DNA of 50,949 nucleotides from positions 1 through 50,949 of the forward strand of contig MPOT01000065.1 of the NCBI GenBank assembly GCA_001896545.1, read 5' to 3'. This DNA comes from Tepidanaerobacter sp. EBM-38 (GTDB taxonomy: Bacteria > Bacillota > Thermosediminibacteria > Thermosediminibacterales > Tepidanaerobacteraceae). The notes below the pieces were generated by a model. The model did not search any database. It was not told the DNA's origin and worked only from the letters and a program-made list of their open reading frames with translations. Shown one piece after another: positions 16,270-23,526 of this stretch (the first letter of the stretch is position 1; the number at the start of each line of letters is the position of its first letter). Both the position numbers and the translations under genes were made by a program.

Positions 16270-16923
16270 TTATATGTTTGAACAATGATTTTTTACAGGA
16301 CACTCGTTACAAAGAGGTTTTTTGTTTTTACAATAGTCCTTTCCCAGACGCACTATTAAAGCATGATATTCATTGAAAAGATTCACATCAGAGGGAAGGT
16401 TACTCATAAAAAAATCCTGCATTTGGCTATATTTTACATCATCAGGCAAGAATCCCAGACGAGAAAAGATTCTTCGCGTATAGGCATCAACTACGAAGAT
16501 GGGTTTTTCAGCCGCATATAAGATAATTGAGTCGGCAGTTTCCGGTCCTATGCCTTTAATGCTCAGAAGCTCTGCACGCATGTTGGGAATGCTTTTTTCA
16601 AACAGGGAATAAATATCCCCGCCATAGTTTTGTTTGATATATCGACAAAAGTTTTTCAGCTTAAGGGCTTTTTGATTATAATACATAGTGGATTTTATAA
16701 GAGCGGCAAGTTTATCTTTATCTACTGCAAGTACGGCATCTAATGACAGAAGGCCTTCTGCCTTTAGGTTATCAATAGCCTTTTCGACATTTTTCCAGGA
16801 AACACTCTGAGTTAAAATAGCCCCGACAATGATTTCAAAATCATCATCAGCAGGCCACCAGTGCTGTGGACCAAAAGCTTCAAGCAATTTGTCATATATT
16901 TTTACTAAGGTTTCTTTCGGCAA
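16270..16923 (-). CDS. Endonuclease III-related DNA glycosylase (MagIII-like)
   Basis: 217 residues: HhH-GPD fold plus a C-terminal 4Fe-4S loop (CKNKKPLCNECPVKNHC, spacing Cx6Cx2Cx5). The helix-hairpin-helix reads SIKGIGPETADSIIL, lacking the lyase Lys of true endonuclease III (GVGRKTA), while the catalytic Asp is present in VVDAYTRR. This, with QHWWPADDDFEIIVGAILTQ at the N-terminus, matches the COG2231 group that includes Helicobacter 3-methyladenine glycosylase MagIII. So a monofunctional alkyl-base glycosylase is more likely than Nth. It lies just downstream of degV on the same strand (gap 17 nt), likely co-transcribed. Confidence 0.85.
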   Translation of the reverse strand: MPKETLVKIYDKLLEAFGPQHWWPADDDFEIIVGAILTQSVSWKNVEKAIDNLKAEGLLSLDAVLAVDKDKLAALIKSTMYYNQKALKLKNFCRYIKQNYGGDIYSLFEKSIPNMRAELLSIKGIGPETADSIILYAAEKPIFVVDAYTRRIFSRLGFLPDDVKYSQMQDFFMSNLPSDVNLFNEYHALIVRLGKDYCKNKKPLCNECPVKNHCSNI

Positions 16924-16940
16924 AAAATCTGACCTCCCTG

Positions 16941-17771
16941 CTAAAAAGTTATAACAAGGCCGCCTACGCCTGTGTAAGCTCCAACAGTGGGGCCTGTTGG
17001 ATAAACCAGGACTTGTAAAGGATTATATCTATTTATAAGTTCGGCCTTCAAAAATTCTGCATCCTGAAGATTTTGGGCATGTGTAATGTAAATGGTTTTG
17101 TTTGAAAAATCCTGCTTTCCCCTTTCGCCGATTAAGGAAATAAGGCGCTCCAAAGCCCTTTTGTTGCCGCGGACTTTTTCCAAAGGCACAACCTCACCTT
17201 CGATACCCTCACATATGAGTTTGATATTCATTATATTAGCAACGGTTCCCTGAAACCGAGTTATGCGGCCGCCTTTTACGATATTCTCAAGGGTTTGCAG
17301 GTATATAAATATGGTCATATTTCGGCGAAACTCTGAAAGAGCATCAACAATCTCATCCATGCAGTGTCCAGAGTCCCTAAGTTCCACTGCCTTCATAATT
17401 TGCAGGGCGTGTCCCGGCGATGCGGCAAGTGAATCAAAAACCGTAACAGGGATGGATGTCATGGTTTTTGCCACGTTTGCCGACTGAAAAGTCCCGCTGA
17501 GCTTTGAGGAAATAGTAATACATAAAATTTCATCTCCAGGTGAAGCCGTTTCCTCAAAGACCTTTAAAAAAGCTGCCGGAGAAGGTTGAGCTGTCTTAGG
17601 CAGCGTGCTTGACGCTGTCATTTTACTGTAAAATTCTTCCGGAGTAATATCTATTTTTTCCTTATATTCTTCGTCTGAAAACCTGATAGTTAAAGGAACA
17701 ATAGGGATATTATGGCGTGCAAGAAATTCATCTGGCAAGTCGCAGGAGCTGTCGGTAACAATGTGTATCAA
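16941..17771 (-). CDS. DegV family fatty-acid-binding protein
   Basis: 276 residues with the DegV hallmarks: IVTDSSCDLP at the start, PLTIRF, KTAQPSPAAF (usually TSQPS), the ligand-proximal SSKLSGTFQSA and a C-terminal HxGPxxG-like segment reading PTGPTVGAYTGVGGL. The family binds a single fatty acid and, as FakB, presents it to the kinase FakA; no fakA is in the window. In place of the usual HxGP, the motif here has Thr for His (PTGP), which may alter head-group binding. GAGGAGG precedes the ATG. Confidence 0.93.
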   Translation of the reverse strand: MIHIVTDSSCDLPDEFLARHNIPIVPLTIRFSDEEYKEKIDITPEEFYSKMTASSTLPKTAQPSPAAFLKVFEETASPGDEILCITISSKLSGTFQSANVAKTMTSIPVTVFDSLAASPGHALQIMKAVELRDSGHCMDEIVDALSEFRRNMTIFIYLQTLENIVKGGRITRFQGTVANIMNIKLICEGIEGEVVPLEKVRGNKRALERLISLIGERGKQDFSNKTIYITHAQNLQDAEFLKAELINRYNPLQVLVYPTGPTVGAYTGVGGLVITF

Positions 17772-17825
17772 TATTTATCCTCCTCGTTATAATAAAGTTA
17801 TAGTTTGACAACTATATATCTTTTA

Positions 17826-17848
17826 TATCTCACTATTGTTGTGAGATA
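17826..17848. promoter_or_regulatory. Palindrome upstream of degV
   Basis: TATCTCAC (17826-17833) and GTGAGATA (17841-17848) are perfect 8-bp arms around 7 nt, about 55 nt upstream of degV. It looks like an operator for a dimeric repressor; no family assigned. Confidence 0.5.
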
Positions 17849-17937
17849 ATGTTTGTACAGATAGAAGTCGTAGGTTTCCACCCTGAAGCATAGTCTTCCG
17901 CCTTAAGGTATGCACCTTCTTAAGATGTATTAATTTA

Positions 17938-18669
17938 CTAATAGTAGATATCTAATTTTTCCGCAATACTTTCAAAGACTTTGCCAGCAGTGTCATGAAT
18001 TACCACTTCAGCTCGTTCATCGAAAGGAGTGGGTTCCCGATTGATTATGATGAATTTTTCACAGTAGAGCGGAATTTCTGCCACAGGATAAACCTGCAAA
18101 CTGCTGCCAGCGATTATCAAAAGATCGCATTTTTGTACTTGTTCCAAAGCCCTATAAAAATCTCCGCTCATAGGGTCGCCAAAAAGCACCACATCAGGCC
18201 GTATCAGACCACCACATGTACATCGAGGGGGATTTATCCCCTTGGAAAATTGATTAACCAGTTCATCAAATTCGTATTTTTTGGCACAATTCATACAGTG
18301 GGCTGTACGGAGATGCCCATGAACCTCAAAAAGGTTTTTTGAGCCTGCCTTGTAGTGAAGATTATCGATGTTTTGAGTGATGATGCCACGAAGATAGCCC
18401 GCCTTTTCCATGGCAGCTATTACACGGTGTGTTACATTAGGTTCGGCATCCGCATATTTAGACCATTGAGTGATATTAAATTCGAAGAATTCCTTCGGAT
18501 TTGACAGCATATACGATATACTGGCCATTTCGGCCGGATTGACTTTCTCCCAAAGCCCAGTGCCCTTACTGCGATAATCGGGGATGCCACTTTCAGTGCT
18601 AATTCCGGCACCGGTTAGAGCCATTGCGTATCGAGCGGATTTTAAAAGTTGAACTATCCTGTCAATCAT
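17938..18669 (-). CDS. NAD-dependent protein deacylase (sirtuin)
   Basis: Sir2 family, about 243 residues. Seen: ALTGAGISTESGIPDYR (NAD-binding GAGxS and PxFR-like loop), TQNIDNLH, catalytic VHGHL, Zn-binding Cys pairs (CMNC ... RCTCGG; the second pair is CxC), FGDP and the Rossmann GSSLQVYP. Removes acetyl or acyl groups from lysines using NAD+. The ATG at 18669 is chosen over GTG 18678 because AAGAGGTG lies 6 nt upstream; the GTG would overlap that site. Monocistronic, followed by about 165 bp before degV. Confidence 0.93.
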   Translation of the reverse strand: MIDRIVQLLKSARYAMALTGAGISTESGIPDYRSKGTGLWEKVNPAEMASISYMLSNPKEFFEFNITQWSKYADAEPNVTHRVIAAMEKAGYLRGIITQNIDNLHYKAGSKNLFEVHGHLRTAHCMNCAKKYEFDELVNQFSKGINPPRCTCGGLIRPDVVLFGDPMSGDFYRALEQVQKCDLLIIAGSSLQVYPVAEIPLYCEKFIIINREPTPFDERAEVVIHDTAGKVFESIAEKLDIYY

Positions 18670-18965
18670 TAAAATCACCTCTTTACTACTGACTATAGTT
18701 CACTACTATATTATAGCGAAATTTGCTATCTTTTTCTACTTTATTATATTAATCTGGCTGTCTCCTGCCGTTATGACAGAATAAAAAGGCAAAAAATGAT
18801 TATAAGGTAGAAATCTTTTTTAAAATTTATGGTAGCATATAGCGTGTCTGACAATAATTAGGGAATAAAATATTGATATTTTTAGGTCAAAATCAACTTT
18901 GTACAGCAGAATAAAAAGTAAATTAATTTTGATTCCAGTACGGAAACCCTCAGAATTATCAATAT

Positions 18966-18992
18966 CTGTAGGGGAGACCATTGGTCTCCCGC
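18966..18992 (+). repeat. Palindromic repeat copy 2 (GTAGGGG family)
   Basis: CTGTAG then the palindrome GGGAGACCA-T-TGGTCTCCC (18972-18990) and GC. Identical over 27 nt to the copy at 19580-19606; the two bracket the tandem array in the same orientation. Confidence 0.8.
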
Positions 18993-19040
18993 GTTTTTAT
19001 AACAAAAACAATATATAGATATTTTACGGTAAAACTGACT

Positions 19041-19070
19041 TTTTACAGTGGAATCAATGTTGTTTTAGTC
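19041..19070 (+). repeat. TGGAATCAA repeat, left copy
   Basis: TTTTACAGTGGAATCAATGT and the following TGTTTTAGT align with 21671-21700 with few mismatches. A related inverted copy with an insertion spans about 18890-18945. The left and right copies bracket the sigma-54 activator gene. Confidence 0.5.
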
Positions 19071-19155
19071 AGATTAAAAAAGGGAATTCGAGCAATTTAT
19101 AGAATATTAGCTTAGGGCAAAATGTTTCCCAAGTAAAATGATGCGCTATCGTGAA

Positions 19156-19183
19156 GCTGGCGGTCAGTGACTGCTTCTACAGG
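19156..19183 (-). repeat. Palindromic repeat copy 3 (degenerate)
   Basis: Read on the minus strand: CCTGTAGAAGCAGTCACTGA then CCGCC, the same layout as the other copies but with imperfect arms and GTAGAAG for GTAGGGG. Confidence 0.55.
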
Positions 19184-19224
19184 ACTGAGAATCATGCGTT
19201 ATTGTAAGGGGATAGTCTGGTACA

Positions 19225-19249
19225 GCGGGCGGTCGATGACCGCCCCTAC
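19225..19249 (-). repeat. Palindromic repeat copy 4 (GTAGGGG family)
   Basis: Minus-strand orientation: GTAGGGGCGGTC ... GACCGCCCGC, arms GGGCGGTC (19227-19234) and GACCGCCC (19238-19245). It abuts the first unit of the tandem array. Confidence 0.75.
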
Positions 19250-19251
19250 TG

Positions 19252-19563
19252 GGCAATACGTATGTTATATGCGCAAAAACCAGATATGTCGGCATTACAT
19301 ATATTGCATACGGAAAACCAGACATGCTGGTAATACGTATATTGCATACGGAAAGCCCGACACTGTTGACAATACGCATGTTGTATACAAAAAAACCAAC
19401 ATAGCTGGCAGTTCATATAAGGTTATATACGGAAAACCCGATATGCTGGTAATACGTGCGTTTATATGCGCAAAAACCCGACATGCCAGTAATACACATG
19501 TTACGTCCGGAACCACGACATGTTGGCAATACGTATGTTATATGCGCAAAAACCAGACATGTT
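19252..19563 (+). repeat. Tandem array, eight degenerate units of about 39 bp
   Basis: Units begin at 19252, 19291, 19329, 19368, 19407, 19448, 19489 and 19525 and are 36-41 bp long, most 39. Each starts GGYAATACGTAT or close, passes through TATRCGSAAAAACC and ends GACATGYT. Units 1 and 8 are nearly identical, the inner ones more diverged. No unique spacers separate the units, so this is not a CRISPR array. It is bordered by palindromic repeats on each side. Confidence 0.8.
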
Positions 19564-19579
19564 GTTAAATCGTTTGTTT

Positions 19580-19606
19580 CTGTAGGGGAGACCATTGGTC
19601 TCCCGC
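19580..19606 (+). repeat. Palindromic repeat copy 5 (GTAGGGG family)
   Basis: Identical over 27 nt to the copy at 18966-18992; palindrome GGGAGACCA-T-TGGTCTCCC. It closes the tandem array on the right, 16 nt after the last unit. Confidence 0.8.
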
Positions 19607-19824
19607 CTATTGCACAATATTAACTTTATTGGACAGCCTGTTGTTACACGTGATTATCTTTGTTTTCCTGATCATAACACATTATTATCCTTGGCATCTG
19701 GCCTATTCTTGCCATATATTATTGACTTTGGTGGTTGGTCTGCTCTTGTTATGAGATGTGGCCTTTTATCCACATATACAATACATATTTTTAATAAAAA
19801 GAATGAGTAAGTGGAGGTATTATA

Positions 19825-21600
19825 ATGCCTTTAGAAAACCTAGAAAAGGAACTGCAGGAAATAGCTGAGGCGATAATGTCTGTTACAGGTCTTGATGTAA
19901 CTATCCTTGACGGTTCATTGAAACGAATTGCCGGAACAGGTAAGTATTATGCAAAAATAGGCAAATATGCAGCAAAAAATTCTGTTTTCGAAAAATGCAT
20001 AAAAACCGGCAAACAGTATGTTATTACAGAACCAAGAACATGTGAAGAATGCGTAAACTGCAGCGGCAAGCAAAACTGCCGTGAAGAGGCTGAAGTTTGT
20101 TATCCCATAGAAAGCGACAGCGGTATTGCGGGAGTAATTGGCATGATAGCCTTTAGCCCTGAACAAAAAGAGGCCTTCATAAAAAACCGGCTTAACTATA
20201 TGAACTTTGTAAGCCGTATGAGCAAACTCATAGCTTCAAGTATTAAGGAAAAAATTTTACATCAGGAGTTGCAGTATAAGTCTATTGAACTTAAAACAAT
20301 TATCGATTCAGTAGATGAGGGAATTATTGCGATCGACGATGATAGGAAAATTTTATGCATAAATAATTGGACATGCCGGATGTTCGATATAAACGCTGAA
20401 GATGTTGTGGGGGAAGACATAGACGAAATTCTTCCAGGTAATGGCATAACGAAGGTTTTGAAGACAAACAATGAAATAAAAGACCAAGAGGAAATAATAA
20501 ATGTAAACGGCAAAAGCCATCGATTTCTGCTTTCGGCAAAGCCAATAATTTTTAAGCATAAGGCAGCGGGAGTAGTGGCTAGCTTAAAAGATTTTAACAA
20601 ATTACGCCGCTCGATTTTCAAAATCAGTGAAAACCCTGAAACCTTTACATTTAATAAAATCTTAGGCAGCAGTCCCACATTTACCATGGTAAAGGAGCAG
20701 GCAAGGCAAATAGCAAGCCAAGATATAACAGTATTACTTCTCGGCGAAAGCGGCACAGGGAAGGAACTTTTCGCAAGGGCTATACATCATGAAAGCTTGA
20801 GAAGGCATGAAATATTTTTGCCTATTAATTGTGGCGCCATTCCCGACAGCTTGATAGAAAGCGAATTGTTCGGCTATGAGAAGGGTACATTTACCGGTGC
20901 AAATCCAAAAGGGAAAGTAGGTAAATTTGAAAGCGCAAACGGCGGGACAGTTTTTTTAGATGAAATAGGTGATTTGCCGCTTCATATGCAGGTTAAAATT
21001 CTAAGGGTGCTCCAAGAGAAAGAAATATATAGAGTGGGAGGAGTTTTGCCCATTAAAGTAGATGTGAGGATAATAGCCGCCACTAATAAAGACCTTCAGG
21101 CGATGGTGCAGAGAGGTGAATTTCGCGAAGATTTATTCTATCGATTAAATGTAGTTCCAATTAAAATTCCGCCACTTAGAGAGCATCCTGAGGATATTTT
21201 GGAACTAGCTGAGGTCTTTTTCAGGCGATATACGAAGATTTATCACAAGAATCTTAAAGGAATTTCAAAAGAGGCAAAAAAGATTTTATTGAATTATACG
21301 TATCCCGGAAACGTCCGAGAACTAGAGAATCTCATAGAGTATGGCATAATTTTTGAAAAGAGCGAGTTTCTTGAGGGCAAAACGCTTCTAAAAAAAATTG
21401 GTGTAGGAAATACCCCTGATACGGCGGAAACGGGAGGACTTAAAGAAATGGTGGCAAGATATGAAAAACAAATAATCCAGGATTTGATGCGCCATTATGG
21501 AGAAAGCACAGAAGCCAAACAAAAAATAGCTGAAAAACTCAACATAAGCACCGCTACATTATACCGCAAGTTAAAAGAATTAGATTTGACAAATCAATAG
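19825..21600 (+). CDS. Sigma-54-dependent activator of cysteine catabolism (CdsR-like)
   Basis: 591 residues. N-terminal sensor (1-140) with a Cys cluster: C73, C76, C79, C85 (CxxCxxCx5C) plus C58 and C92, suited to metal or FeS binding or thiol sensing. PAS-like domain about 153-265. AAA+ domain about 275-510 with Walker A GESGTGKE (307-314), the sigma-54-contacting loop GTFTGA (354-359, usually GAFTGA), Walker B GGTVFLDEIGD and arginine-finger region REDLFYRLN. Fis-type helix-turn-helix 563-584. GGAGG precedes ATG 19825. The next genes are a cysteine desulfidase behind a -24/-12 promoter, so cysteine is the likely inducer, as reported for CdsR of Clostridioides difficile; the assignment rests on domain order and context. 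Confidence 0.85.
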   Translation: MPLENLEKELQEIAEAIMSVTGLDVTILDGSLKRIAGTGKYYAKIGKYAAKNSVFEKCIKTGKQYVITEPRTCEECVNCSGKQNCREEAEVCYPIESDSGIAGVIGMIAFSPEQKEAFIKNRLNYMNFVSRMSKLIASSIKEKILHQELQYKSIELKTIIDSVDEGIIAIDDDRKILCINNWTCRMFDINAEDVVGEDIDEILPGNGITKVLKTNNEIKDQEEIINVNGKSHRFLLSAKPIIFKHKAAGVVASLKDFNKLRRSIFKISENPETFTFNKILGSSPTFTMVKEQARQIASQDITVLLLGESGTGKELFARAIHHESLRRHEIFLPINCGAIPDSLIESELFGYEKGTFTGANPKGKVGKFESANGGTVFLDEIGDLPLHMQVKILRVLQEKEIYRVGGVLPIKVDVRIIAATNKDLQAMVQRGEFREDLFYRLNVVPIKIPPLREHPEDILELAEVFFRRYTKIYHKNLKGISKEAKKILLNYTYPGNVRELENLIEYGIIFEKSEFLEGKTLLKKIGVGNTPDTAETGGLKEMVARYEKQIIQDLMRHYGESTEAKQKIAEKLNISTATLYRKLKELDLTNQ

Positions 21601-21670
21601 GTGTAATTTAAGAACAATAACGGTCCAGCTTAAAATGGATCATTTGCCGTAATCTTCATATCAGAAGAGT

Positions 21671-21700
21671 TTTTACACTGGAATCAAAGTTGATTTTACT
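21671..21700 (+). repeat. TGGAATCAA repeat, right copy
   Basis: TTTTACACTGGAATCAAAGT and the following TGATTTTACT. It matches 19041-19070 and is itself an imperfect hairpin: TACACTGGAATCAA against TTGATTTTACTGTA. Confidence 0.5.
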
Positions 21701-22029
21701 GTAGAAACCTTCTTTTTTTGTGCTATTCTAAATTAAAAACTTTAATAAATATTTTAATGTCTGAGTTAACTTTTTAGTAAGTAGGGTCAAAATTACTGAA
21801 AAATGTAAATAACCTGTCTTGAATTCTCATAAATGATAATTCTACTATCAAATTTGAGAAATGACGCATTTTAGCCGCTGGAGATACTTTATGCATTTGC
21901 CTTTTCGCATTTTTGATAATAATAAATTAATTTTTTAATATTATCTGAAACTACTTATTGTTATTTAATCCCCTGCAAATGTTGATTGTATGCAATTTCT
22001 AGGCATATTAGAATATTTAATTGCATTTA

Positions 22030-22045
22030 TGGCACATAATTTGCA
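22030..22045 (+). promoter_or_regulatory. Sigma-54 (-24/-12) promoter of the cysteine desulfidase operon
   Basis: TGGCAC (22030-22035) and TTGCA (22041-22045), with exactly 10 nt between the GG and GC dinucleotides, match the consensus TGGCAC-N5-TTGCW. The transcript should start near 22056, about 80 nt before the gene. The activator is encoded just upstream. Confidence 0.85.
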
Positions 22046-22134
22046 TTAATATATTTACGAAGATATGCGCACAAAAAGTTTAAACAATTCAATATGCCAA
22101 AAATACTAATTATACAGTCACAAGGAGGGGTAAT

Positions 22135-23409
22135 ATGGCGATAGTGATAAATGCACTCTTACTTGACATACTAAAAGACCAGGTAACTCCTGCACTGGGT
22201 TGTACAGAGCCCATAGCAGTAGCTTTAGCCGTAGCCAAGGCCAAGGAAACCCTTGGTAGCTTACCAGAAAAGGTAGAAATTAAGGTAGACAGGAATATAT
22301 TCAAAAACGCCCTTGCCGTTGGAATACCCGGAACCAAAGAAAAGGGCCTTTATATGGCTTCGGCGCTGGCGCTTGTGGCAGGTAAGTCGGAGTATAAGCT
22401 AGAAGTATTGAAAGATATAACTGAAGAAGATATACTAAAGGCTCATGAAATTATAGATAGCAATATTATTTATGTTGCCATTGCCGAAAAAATAGTCGGA
22501 TTATATGTAGAGGTTACCGCATTTTGCAATCAAGAAAAAAGCAAAGTCGTTATAAAAGATAAACATGATAATATAGTTTTGGTAGAAAAAAACGGCAAAA
22601 TTATATTTAAACAAGAATCGGTAGGCACAGATAAGGTTTCATTAAAAGAGAATATTAAAAAAATGAGTATAAGGGATTTTAAGGAATTTGTAGAACAAAT
22701 AGATACGAACGATTTGGGCTTGGTTGCTAAAGGAATCAAAATGAATAAAAAGATGGCCGAAGCAGGTATAAGCAGCAAATACGGTAGAGCTTTAAGCGGC
22801 GGGGTCTGCATCGAAGATATGAATTATAAAGAATATGCCAAATTTCTCACCTCAACTGCAAGCTATGCGCGTATGTCGGGCTATCCTCTTCCCGTTATGA
22901 GCTGTGCAGGCAGCGGTAACCATGGTCTTACCGCCATACTGCCCGTAGTTGCCGTGGGAGAGAAAAAGCAAATGGATGACGAAAAGATAATCAGAGCAGT
23001 CACTTTAAGTCTACTGGTTACCATCTATGTAAAAAGTTACACAGGCACTCTTTCCCCTGTCTGCGGGTGCGGGGTGGCCGCGGGGGTGGGTGCCAGTGCA
23101 GGTATTGCATATATATTGGGAGGCAGTCTCGAACAAATTGAAGGTGCTATCAAAAACATGATAGGCACTATGGCGGGAATCATTTGCGACGGCGGCAAAC
23201 CTGGCTGTGCTTTTAAACTTTCCATCTCTGTAGATGCTGCATTGGAGTCGGCCTCGATGGCATTAAATGACATTGTAATATCCTCTGATGATGGAATTGT
23301 AGACGAAACGGCCGAAAAAACCATACAAAATCTTGGCAAGGTGTCAACTGACGGTATGATAAATACCGATAAAACAATTTTGGAGGTGATGTTGGGGAAA
23401 TGCCAATAA
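22135..23409 (+). CDS. L-cysteine desulfidase (CyuA/CdsB, UPF0597 family)
   Basis: 424 residues. Splits L-cysteine into pyruvate, ammonia and sulfide using an oxygen-labile [4Fe-4S] cluster. Candidate ligands: C23 in ALGCTEPIA, C310/C312 in SPVCGCGVAAG, and C351 and C358 in CDGGKPGCAFK. SSKYGRALSGG and SCAGSGNHGLTA are further conserved segments shared with FeS-dependent serine dehydratase-like proteins. AAGGAGGGG precedes ATG 22135. First gene after the sigma-54 promoter; a DAACS carrier follows about 115 nt later. It lets the cell use cysteine as energy and carbon source, or detoxifies excess. Serine or D-amino-acid substrates cannot be excluded. Confidence 0.92.
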   Translation: MAIVINALLLDILKDQVTPALGCTEPIAVALAVAKAKETLGSLPEKVEIKVDRNIFKNALAVGIPGTKEKGLYMASALALVAGKSEYKLEVLKDITEEDILKAHEIIDSNIIYVAIAEKIVGLYVEVTAFCNQEKSKVVIKDKHDNIVLVEKNGKIIFKQESVGTDKVSLKENIKKMSIRDFKEFVEQIDTNDLGLVAKGIKMNKKMAEAGISSKYGRALSGGVCIEDMNYKEYAKFLTSTASYARMSGYPLPVMSCAGSGNHGLTAILPVVAVGEKKQMDDEKIIRAVTLSLLVTIYVKSYTGTLSPVCGCGVAAGVGASAGIAYILGGSLEQIEGAIKNMIGTMAGIICDGGKPGCAFKLSISVDAALESASMALNDIVISSDDGIVDETAEKTIQNLGKVSTDGMINTDKTILEVMLGKCQ

Positions 23410-23442
23410 TTATGGTATTATTGATGATATACTGATAATTTT

Positions 23443-23473
23443 CATCCATAACCACATTTTGAAGGTATGGATG
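23443..23473 (+). other. Intercistronic hairpin
   Basis: CATCCATA (23443-23450) pairs with TATGGATG (23466-23473). No T-run follows, so it is not a classical terminator; it may stabilise the upstream mRNA or set expression of the two genes apart. Confidence 0.45.
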
Positions 23474-23526
23474 ATGTTGTTAAATACCATATTATATGTA
23501 TAAATTATAATTAGGAGGTGTTTTTA

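Larger units (their letters stand above)
18670..19824. other. Gene-free repeat island
   Basis: About 1.15 kb with no credible gene. It contains palindromic repeats of the GTAGGGG family at 18966, 19156, 19225 and 19580, eight tandem units of about 39 bp between the last two, and copies of a TGGAATCAA-containing sequence (inverted near 18890-18945, direct at 19041-19070). Reading frames stay open across the tandem array only because the unit is close to 13 codons. Confidence 0.8.
21601..22134. other. Long regulatory region between activator and cysteine desulfidase
   Basis: 534 bp, AT-rich, no gene. It holds the right TGGAATCAA repeat (21671-21700), possible activator-binding half-sites (TGCATTTGC near 21892-21900; TGCAAATG near 21975-21982; ATGCAATTT further on) and the sigma-54 promoter at 22030. 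The half-sites are a suggestion from inverted similarity only. The length suits enhancer-dependent activation. Confidence 0.5.

Noticed and set aside
17879..17928. Terminator-like CTTAAG repeats downstream of the sirtuin gene
   Set aside because: CTTAAG is self-complementary, and the stem is interrupted with no T-run, so a terminator cannot be supported.
19252..19563. CRISPR array
   Set aside because: Units are contiguous and diverged with no unique spacers; no cas genes are nearby.
19167..19568. A 133-codon open frame across the tandem repeats on the plus strand (and antisense frames over the same DNA)
   Set aside because: The frame is open only because the unit is close to 39 nt; it also runs through palindromic repeats, has no ribosome site and encodes low-complexity, Cys/Tyr-rich sequence.
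19595..19810. 71-codon open frame upstream of the sigma-54 activator
   Set aside because: It starts inside a palindromic repeat, lacks a ribosome site, and the sequence resembles no protein type.
22135..23409. FeS-dependent L-serine dehydratase as the function of the UPF0597 protein
   Set aside because: The family resemblance is real, but the single-chain layout, Cys placement and sigma-54/CdsR-like context favour cysteine desulfidase; kept only as an alternative.
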